Assembly: GCA_013813615.1 (NCBI GenBank)
Contig: JACCRJ010000441.1
Location: 1 to 5,781 of the forward strand
Length of the DNA: 5,781 bases
Source: Lautropia sp.
GTDB taxonomy: Bacteria; Pseudomonadota; Gammaproteobacteria; Burkholderiales; Burkholderiaceae_E
Direction: 5' to 3'
In this document: piece by piece, positions 1-5,090 of the stretch
Position numbering within the stretch: the first letter of the stretch is position 1
Layout of the letters: each line of letters opens with the position of its first letter
Notes under the pieces: model-generated
What the model was told of the DNA's origin: nothing
Databases searched by the model: none
Seen by the model: the letters and a program-made list of their open reading frames with translations, nothing else
Translations under genes and position numbers: made by a program

Positions 1-1728
1 GACGACGCATTGGCCCAGCCGGAGGCAACGAGCGGCTTCGGCCGCAAGCCGTCGGTGCGGGCGTCGCGATTCATGGCCGCCACCGCCAATCCGCTGGCGA
101 CCGACGCTGCCTACGACGTTCTCGAGCGCGGCGGTACGGCGGTCGACGCGGTCGTCGCTGCCCAGATGATGTTGACACTCGTCGAACCGCAGTCCTCCGG
201 CATCGGCGGAGGCGCCTTCCTGCTCACCTACGATGCGGCCAGCGGCGCCGTAGCCGCCTGGGACGGCCGGGAGACCGCGCCGCTGGCGGCGGACCAGCGT
301 CTTTTCCTGGATGCGCGGGGACGGCCGCTGCCCTTCTTCTCCGCCGTCGTCGGCGGCCGCGCGGTGGGCGTGCCCGGCGCGGTGCGCATGCTGGAGACGG
401 CTCACCGTACCGCCGGAAGGCTGCCCTGGCGGGACCTGCTTCAACCGGCCATCGACGCGGCGGCCGATGGCTTCGTTGTCAGCCGCCGGCTGCATGCCCT
501 CGTTTCCCGCGACCCGTTCCTGCCCGACGATCCGGTCGCGGCCACGTATTTCCACGACGCTGAGGGCGAGCCGCTGCAGACCGGCTCGACGCTGCGCAAT
601 CCGGCGCTCGCCCGGTCCCTGCGGTCGCTGGCAGCCCACGGCAGCCGGTATCTGCACGCCGGCGATCTTGCATCCGCCATCGTGGACAAGGTTCGCAGCC
701 ACCCCCGCAACCCGGGACTGATGACGCTTGCCGATCTCGCCGGCTACCGCGCGCTGCAGCGCGAGCCGACCTGCACGCCCTGGCTGCGCTGGATCGTGTG
801 CGGGATGCCACCGCCGTCCTCCGGAGGCATCGGCGTCGCTCAACTGCTGGGAATCCTCGCGGCGCTTCCGTTCGACGGGCTCACCTCGGCTGGTGCAGCG
901 CTGGATCCGCAAGCGGTCCACCTGTTCGCCGAAGCCGGCAGGCTCGCCTACGCCGATCGCGATCGCCATGTCGCAGACAGCGATTTCGTCGTCCTGCCCC
1001 TCGGCCTCGTCGACGGCAGTTATCTGCGGCGGCGCGCCGCACTGGTCGGAGAACGGTCGATGGGAACCGCGACGCCCGGCAACCCGGCAGCCGCAGGCTA
1101 TCCGGAGAGCGGCACCTCCCACGTGTCGGTGGTGGACGCCGACGGCAACGCAGCCGCCCTGACGACGTCGATCGAGAACGCGTTCGGCAGCCGGCAGATG
1201 GTCGGCGGCTTCCTGCTGAACAACCAGCTCACGGACTTCTCTTTCGAATCGGGATCAGCGGACGCGGTCGCAAACCGGCTGCAGCCCGGCAAGCGCCCGC
1301 GCAGCTCGATGGCGCCGACGCTGGTGTTCGACCGTGAACCTGCACCCTCGAATGCTGTTGCAGGCGCGCACGCCCCTGCCCCTAGCCGCGGCCGGCTGGT
1401 CATGGTGACCGGCTCCCCCGGGGGGAGCACGATCATCAACTATGTCGCAAAGACGCTGATCGCAACCCTGCAGGACGGACTCGATCCCCAGGACGCGATC
1501 AGCCTGCCGAATCTCGGCAGCCGCAACGGCCCGACCGAACTGGAGCGCGGCTTGCTCACGCCGGGCCTGGCGGAAGCGTTGATGGCCCGTGGCCACCAGG
1601 TTCGCGAACTCGACATGACCAGCGGCACGCATTCCATCGTCTGGCGCTGCGACGACCGCCAGACGCCCGGATGCGCCTGGCTGGGCGCCGCCGATCCGCG
1701 CCGCGAAGGCACCGCCCGGGGCGGCTGA
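1..1728 (+). CDS. ggt: Gamma-glutamyltransferase (GGT), N-terminal nucleophile hydrolase, 5' end off window
   Basis: GGT transfers or hydrolyses the gamma-glutamyl group of glutathione and related compounds, normally in the periplasm. Residues here are numbered from the TTG at 10, which is probably not the true start: the frame is open to base 1 and reads D-D-A-L-A-Q, so A-L-A/Q looks like a signal peptidase I site with the signal peptide upstream. Family marks are G-I-G-G-G-A-F (64-70), Arg87 in D-G-R-E-T-A-P (expected carboxylate-binding Arg), the autoprocessing nucleophile Thr369 in G-T-S-H-V-S-V-V-D (codon 1114-1116), N-N-Q-L-T-D (404-409), R-P-R-S-S-M (429-434) and the oxyanion G-S-P-G-G (468-472). 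Cleavage before Thr369 would give a small subunit of 204 residues. Length is close to the usual 560-600. Oddities are a short lid region, Glu at a usual Asn position (389) and an Ala/Pro-rich insert (444-459). The family assignment is firm; the physiological substrate is unknown, and some relatives are acylases. Confidence 0.95.
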   Translation, partial: DDALAQPEATSGFGRKPSVRASRFMAATANPLATDAAYDVLERGGTAVDAVVAAQMMLTLVEPQSSGIGGGAFLLTYDAASGAVAAWDGRETAPLAADQRLFLDARGRPLPFFSAVVGGRAVGVPGAVRMLETAHRTAGRLPWRDLLQPAIDAAADGFVVSRRLHALVSRDPFLPDDPVAATYFHDAEGEPLQTGSTLRNPALARSLRSLAAHGSRYLHAGDLASAIVDKVRSHPRNPGLMTLADLAGYRALQREPTCTPWLRWIVCGMPPPSSGGIGVAQLLGILAALPFDGLTSAGAALDPQAVHLFAEAGRLAYADRDRHVADSDFVVLPLGLVDGSYLRRRAALVGERSMGTATPGNPAAAGYPESGTSHVSVVDADGNAAALTTSIENAFGSRQMVGGFLLNNQLTDFSFESGSADAVANRLQPGKRPRSSMAPTLVFDREPAPSNAVAGAHAPAPSRGRLVMVTGSPGGSTIINYVAKTLIATLQDGLDPQDAISLPNLGSRNGPTELERGLLTPGLAEALMARGHQVRELDMTSGTHSIVWRCDDRQTPGCAWLGAADPRREGTARGG

Positions 1729-1741
1729 CAACACCATCCAC

Positions 1742-1747
1742 AAGGAG
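1742..1747 (+). promoter_or_regulatory. Ribosome binding site of the KTSC gene
   Basis: AAGGAG lies seven bases before the ATG at 1755 and is the best Shine-Dalgarno match in the window. It fixes that ATG as the start, although the same frame is open for 28 codons further upstream inside the end of the GGT gene. Confidence 0.8.
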
Positions 1748-1754
1748 AGAGGCC

Positions 1755-2033
1755 ATGGCCAAACCCGAGCATCGCATGCTGCACACGGCACAGTTGAAGT
1801 CGGCTGGCTACGACGAGAAGCAGAAGGTCCTGGAGATCGCCTTCCACAACGGCCAGCTCAAGTCCTACCGGGGCGTACCGCCTGAAGTCGCCAGGCGCCT
1901 GTTCGCGGCGCCGAACCCGGCAAGCTTCTGGGAGGACCGGATCGCCGAGGAGTATCCGGTGGACAACGGCCGCGCGCCTGCCGCACAGGACGCGGCCGCC
2001 AAACTGAATGACCTGTTCGGGAAGAGCTCCTAG
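1755..2033 (+). CDS. Small KTSC-domain protein, 92 aa, function unknown
   Basis: The protein consists mostly of one KTSC domain (Pfam family named after the lysyl-tRNA synthetase C-terminus), at about residues 10-70. Matching features are G-Y-D (18-20), a hydrophobic L-E-I-A-F strand (26-30), N-G (32-33), S-Y-R-G-V-P-P (37-43) and a closing S-F-W-E-D-R-I (57-63). The first Tyr of the family's loose Y-x-Y motif is replaced by Lys here. RNA binding has been suggested for the family but not established. There is no signal peptide or membrane segment, so it is expected in the cytoplasm. A short Ala-rich tail (75-92) follows the domain. The start is set by a strong ribosome binding site. The gene begins 26 bases after the GGT stop and is probably co-transcribed with it, although no functional link is known. 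It ends five bases from the stop of the convergent VWA gene. The domain call is from motif memory and fairly secure; the role is unknown. Confidence 0.85.
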   Translation: MAKPEHRMLHTAQLKSAGYDEKQKVLEIAFHNGQLKSYRGVPPEVARRLFAAPNPASFWEDRIAEEYPVDNGRAPAAQDAAAKLNDLFGKSS

Positions 2034-2045
2034 GACTCCTAGAGC
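2026..2045. terminator. Possible bidirectional hairpin across the two convergent stop codons
   Basis: GCTCCTAGG (2026-2034) can pair with CCTAGAGC (2038-2045) as an eight-base-pair stem with one bulged C and a three-base loop (ACT). It covers both the TAG of the KTSC gene and the TAG of the VWA gene on the other strand. No T-run follows on either strand, so it is not a canonical intrinsic terminator. Its position between converging genes is the main argument for a role. Confidence 0.3.
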
Positions 2046-3115
2046 ACCCGGTTGAACCAGAGCAGCGACAGCATGGCGGAGATCACCGCCAGCAGCGCGG
2101 CACCGGCTGCAAACAGCGCGGTGACCTCGGTTTCCTTGCGCTCCATCACCAGTCTGGAGTTCAGGTTGGAATAGACCTTCTTCAGGTCGGTGGCGGTGCC
2201 TGCGTAGAAGTATTCGCCCCGTGTTTCCTTGGCAATGCCTTTGAGCGCGTCTTCATCCAGGCGCACCCGCATCCGCCAGCCCTCGCCGGCGATGATCTCG
2301 CCGTTGGGCGTTCCAATGCCGACCGTGTAAACCCGCACGCCCCGCTCTGCCGCCATGCGCGCCGACTCGATCGGATCGGGTCCGGTGGTGGACTGGCCGT
2401 CCGTCAGCAGGATGATCACGGCGGAATTGTAGGAACCGGGCTCGACCGCCGGCTTTACCGGATCCGGGCCTTCCTGCTCCTTCGGCCGCGGTGCAATCCC
2501 GCCGCCGTTGCGGCTGCGCAGGCCCTCCCGGCCGTTGTCCCGCTGGCGCGGATTGCTGGCACGCAGGTCGAATTCCGCATCCGGGAAGATCACGCTCAGG
2601 GAAACCAGGATGCCGCTGCCGACCGCCGTGCCTCGCTGCAGCTTGAAGCGGTCGATGGCCGCGATGACGTCCTCCCGCGTCTGCGTCGGCGGCTGCACCA
2701 CCGACGCGGTGCCCGCAAACGAGACGACGCCGATACGGGTGCCGCGCGGCTGGTCCTCCACGAAAGCCTTGGCCGCAGCCTGCGCCGCTTCCATCCGGCT
2801 GGGCGCAACGTCATCCGCGCGCATGCTCAGCGATACGTCGATGGCAAGGATGACCGTCTGATGCTCGAAAGGCAGCGTCACCACCGCCGTCGGCCGCGCC
2901 ACCGACGCGAGCATCAATGCGACCGCGCTGATGAACAGCAGGGGCGGCACGTGGCGACGGAACTTCTGCCCGGCGCCCATCGCTTGCCTCACGATCGCGA
3001 GGTTTGCATAGCTGACAGCCGCCTTCTTCTTGCGCCGAAGCACCCACCAGTAGAGAAGCATCAGCAGCGGCACGATGAGCAACAGCCACAGCATCGAAGG
3101 CCAGATGAAACTCAT
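2039..3115 (-). CDS. BatA-like membrane-anchored VWA-domain protein
   Basis: 358 residues. Two N-terminal membrane segments (about 7-26 and 56-74) are separated by a basic loop with R-R-K-K-K at 27-31, then come a von Willebrand factor A domain (about 85-320) and a C-terminal membrane segment (about 331-353). The MIDAS metal site is complete: D93-x-S95-x-S97, Thr163 and Asp239 (in L-T-D-G-Q-S). The basic loop should be cytoplasmic, which puts the VWA domain in the periplasm. A polar Arg/Asn/Gly/Pro-rich stretch at about 185-230 interrupts the domain just before the Asp239 strand and makes the protein longer than a plain BatA. VWA proteins of this type are partners of MoxR ATPases in aerotolerance/envelope-stress (Bat) and cofactor-insertion modules; the client here is unknown. 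The ATG overlaps the DUF58 stop as ATGA and has no clear ribosome binding site of its own, which points to translational coupling. It is the last gene of the operon, since the next gene converges. Confidence 0.9.
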   Translation of the reverse strand: MSFIWPSMLWLLLIVPLLMLLYWWVLRRKKKAAVSYANLAIVRQAMGAGQKFRRHVPPLLFISAVALMLASVARPTAVVTLPFEHQTVILAIDVSLSMRADDVAPSRMEAAQAAAKAFVEDQPRGTRIGVVSFAGTASVVQPPTQTREDVIAAIDRFKLQRGTAVGSGILVSLSVIFPDAEFDLRASNPRQRDNGREGLRSRNGGGIAPRPKEQEGPDPVKPAVEPGSYNSAVIILLTDGQSTTGPDPIESARMAAERGVRVYTVGIGTPNGEIIAGEGWRMRVRLDEDALKGIAKETRGEYFYAGTATDLKKVYSNLNSRLVMERKETEVTALFAAGAALLAVISAMLSLLWFNRVL

Positions 3116-4056
3116 GATGTCTGCACCAGATGGGTTGCAGGTCCGGTGCCGGCCTGAGCCACGCCGCCACCGAGCCGGTTGCGCATCTTGCGCATTTCAG
3201 CGAAACGCATGACAGCCTCCACCAGCGGCTCGTCGGTGGCGAGTTCCAGCGCATCCACGCCAGCCTCCGAGAAATCCTCCTGCAGGCGCTGCTCGCGCGC
3301 GGCAGCCTGGGTAGCGAAGCGCCGCCGGAAACCCGAGTCGTGGGTGTCGACGAAGAGCTGCTCGCCGGTCTCTGCGTCCTGCATGACGATCATGCCCAGG
3401 TTGGGCAGGTCCATTTCCAGCGGGTCATAGAGTCGGACTCCCAGCACTTCATGGCGATGCGCCAGCGAATGCATGGCCGGGCCCCAGCCGGGCTGGCACA
3501 GGAAGTCCGAAACGATGAAGACCAGGGACCGCCGCGGCACGATCTGGTACGCGGCGCGCAGCAGCGCACCGAGGTCCGTGGTGGCGGAGGTCTTCACCGC
3601 GCGCGGCGCCATCATCGAGTTGACGAGGTGGAGCACATGGCGCCGCCCGCCCCGGGCGGGGATCACCCGGTCCACCTGGGTGCCGTAGAAGACGGCGCCG
3701 ACACGGTTGCCATGTCGGGTGAGCAGCCTGGCAATGACCGCGACGAATTCGACCGATAGTGCGCGCTTGGTCACCGCGCCGGAGCCGAAATCGATGGAGG
3801 GGCTCAGGTCGAGCAGGAACCAGGCGTTGACATCACGGTCTTCATAGAAATCTCGCACATACGGCGTCTGCAGGCGTGCCGTCACATTCCAGTCGATGTG
3901 GCGCACGTCGTCGTGGTACTGGTACTCCCGCAGGTCCGCCAGGTCCAGGCCGTGGCCCCGGAACAGCGTCCGGTAGTTCCCGTGCAGGAGCCCGTCAAGC
4001 CGTTTGACAACCGTCCATTCGAGCCTGCGCAGGAGGTTTTCAGCCAACCTTGACAT
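3112..4056 (-). CDS. DUF58 domain protein, soluble partner of MoxR
   Basis: 314 residues from the ATG at 4056. The DUF58 signature is clear: F-R-G-H-G-L (32-37), L-R-E-Y (42-45), D-D-V-R-H-I-D-W-N-V-T-A-R (49-61) and E-D-R-D-V (72-76). A VWA-like core follows with D-L-S-P-S (83-87), a Thr/Asp pair at 160-161 and V-S-D (182-184). No membrane segment is visible, unlike larger DUF58 proteins with N-terminal helices, so it is expected in the cytoplasm. DUF58 proteins nearly always sit next to a MoxR ATPase and are thought to be its VWA-like adaptor, but no biochemical activity can be assigned from sequence. The frame stays open 47 codons further upstream inside the MoxR gene. I chose the ATG at 4056 because a GGAG lies just before it and because the protein starts resembling the family from there. 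It overlaps the MoxR end by 17 bases and the VWA start by 4. Confidence 0.9.
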   Translation of the reverse strand: MSRLAENLLRRLEWTVVKRLDGLLHGNYRTLFRGHGLDLADLREYQYHDDVRHIDWNVTARLQTPYVRDFYEDRDVNAWFLLDLSPSIDFGSGAVTKRALSVEFVAVIARLLTRHGNRVGAVFYGTQVDRVIPARGGRRHVLHLVNSMMAPRAVKTSATTDLGALLRAAYQIVPRRSLVFIVSDFLCQPGWGPAMHSLAHRHEVLGVRLYDPLEMDLPNLGMIVMQDAETGEQLFVDTHDSGFRRRFATQAAAREQRLQEDFSEAGVDALELATDEPLVEAVMRFAEMRKMRNRLGGGVAQAGTGPATHLVQTS

Positions 4057-5047
4057 GGGACTCCAGCGGCTTTTCCGGCGCCGGCAGATGCTGCATGATC
4101 CGCTGAATGATCTGATCGGCAGCCAGCTGATCCGACAATGCCTCGTACGACAGCACCAGGCGGTGGCGCAGGACGTCCGGCACCAGGTCCGCCACATCCT
4201 CCGGCCAGACGAAGCTGCGCCCTCGCAGGAAGGCGAGCGCGCGGGCTCCCTCGATCAGATGGATCGAAGCGCGCGGGCTGGCGCCGAAGGTGAGGTACTT
4301 GCCGATCTCCTTCAGCCCGTAGCGGTCAGGTGCGCGGGTGGCGGCCACCAGCCGCACCGCATACTGGATCAGTGCCGGATCGACATAGGCGCGCCGGCAT
4401 TCCCGCTGGAGGGCCTCGAGGTCTTCGGTGCTGGCCACCGCACTCACGGTGGCGGGGACGCCGATGACCCGGTCGACAATGACGAACTCCTCTTCTTCCG
4501 ACGGATAGCCGACCAGCACCTTCATCATGAAACGGTCGACCTGGGCTTCCGGCAGCGGATAGGTGCCTTCGGTTTCTATCGGGTTCTGCGTGGCCATCAC
4601 CAGGAAGGGCCGCGGCACCCGATGGGTTTCGCCGGCAATGGTCACCTGGTATTCCTGCATCACCTCCAGCAGCGCGCTCTGAACCTTGGCGGGGGCGCGG
4701 TTGATCTCATCGGCCAGCAACAGGTTGGTGAAGACGGGACCGAGCGACGTGCTGAAGTCCCCGGTGCGCTGGTTGTAGATGCGGGTGCCCACCAGGTCGG
4801 CTGGCACCAGGTCCGGCGTGAACTGGATCCGCTTGAAGTTGCCGCGGATGGTGGTCGCCAGGGTCTTCACCGTCAGCGTCTTGGCCAGGCCGGGCACGCC
4901 CTCCACCAGCAGGTGTCCCTGCGCGAGGATCGCCACCATCACCCGCTCGAGGAAATGGTCCTGGCCGACCACGATTTTCTTGACCTCGTGGAGGACACGC
5001 TGCATCAGCGAAGAGACGGCTTGCGGATCCACGTCCTGTGTATTCAT
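4040..5047 (-). CDS. MoxR-family AAA+ ATPase
   Basis: 335 residues, the normal MoxR length. AAA+ ATPase core: Walker A G-V-P-G-L-A-K-T (50-57), Walker B L-L-L-A-D-E-I-N (109-116, with D113/E114), the MoxR-typical helix P-A-K-V-Q-S-A-L-L-E-V-M-Q-E (119-132), sensor 1 A-T-Q-N-P (152-156, N155), the arginine-finger region E-A-Q-V-D-R-F (167-173, R172) and sensor 2 G-A-S-P-R-A (255-260, R259). The C-terminal lid includes W-P-E-D-V (281-285). It has no membrane segment and should form a cytoplasmic ATP-driven ring acting with the DUF58 and VWA proteins as a chaperone or cofactor-insertion machine; the target is unknown. All catalytic residues look intact. The ATG at 5047 has no good ribosome binding site and the frame is open upstream, but the protein starts where MoxR proteins usually do. 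A 43-base gap separates it from the protease gene; its end overlaps the DUF58 start. Confidence 0.95.
   Translation of the reverse strand: MNTQDVDPQAVSSLMQRVLHEVKKIVVGQDHFLERVMVAILAQGHLLVEGVPGLAKTLTVKTLATTIRGNFKRIQFTPDLVPADLVGTRIYNQRTGDFSTSLGPVFTNLLLADEINRAPAKVQSALLEVMQEYQVTIAGETHRVPRPFLVMATQNPIETEGTYPLPEAQVDRFMMKVLVGYPSEEEEFVIVDRVIGVPATVSAVASTEDLEALQRECRRAYVDPALIQYAVRLVAATRAPDRYGLKEIGKYLTFGASPRASIHLIEGARALAFLRGRSFVWPEDVADLVPDVLRHRLVLSYEALSDQLAADQIIQRIMQHLPAPEKPLESHVKVG
4061..4064 (-). promoter_or_regulatory. Ribosome binding site that decides the DUF58 start
   Basis: On the minus strand GGAG lies four bases before the ATG at 4056, within the last codons of the MoxR gene. The spacing is slightly short but this is the only good match near a plausible start, and it argues against the longer upstream reading. 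Confidence 0.55.
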
Positions 5048-5090
5048 CTGAGCAAGGCCCGATGTCCCGCGAAGGGACGAGAGATGTCCG
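5048..5090 (-). other. Short gap before MoxR with a small hairpin and a direct repeat
   Basis: This 43-base gap between the protease stop and the MoxR start holds an inverted repeat, GTCCC (5064-5068) with GGGAC (5074-5078) around a five-base loop. It also holds a direct repeat GATGTCC at 5061-5067 and 5083-5089 (plus strand), 22 bases apart. No T-run follows the hairpin and no convincing -35/-10 pair is seen, so it is neither a clear terminator nor a clear promoter. It could affect relative expression of protease and MoxR, or be chance. Confidence 0.3.

Noticed and set aside
10..12. TTG at 10 as the true GGT start
   Set aside because: The frame is open to the window edge and the first residues look like the end of a signal peptide (A-L-A before Q), so the start is most likely upstream.
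1712..1724. CCGCCC/GGGCGG inverted repeat at the end of GGT as a terminator
   Set aside because: Perfect pairing would leave a one-base loop, and a realistic loop leaves only four base pairs. There is no T-run, and it lies in coding sequence right before a co-directional gene.
1255..1791. 178-codon minus-strand frame across the end of GGT and the start of the KTSC gene
   Set aside because: Overlaps two supported genes on the other strand and shows no domain; biased Ala/Arg/Gly composition.
3130..3759. 209-codon plus-strand frame opposite DUF58
   Set aside because: Antisense to a well-supported gene, no ribosome binding site or family motif, composition typical of a GC-rich shadow frame.
4054..4197. 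Longer N-terminus for DUF58 starting at 4197
   Set aside because: The extra 47 residues are rich in Cys/Trp/Arg/Ser as expected from out-of-frame MoxR codons and do not resemble the family. A GGAG before the ATG at 4056 supports the shorter protein.
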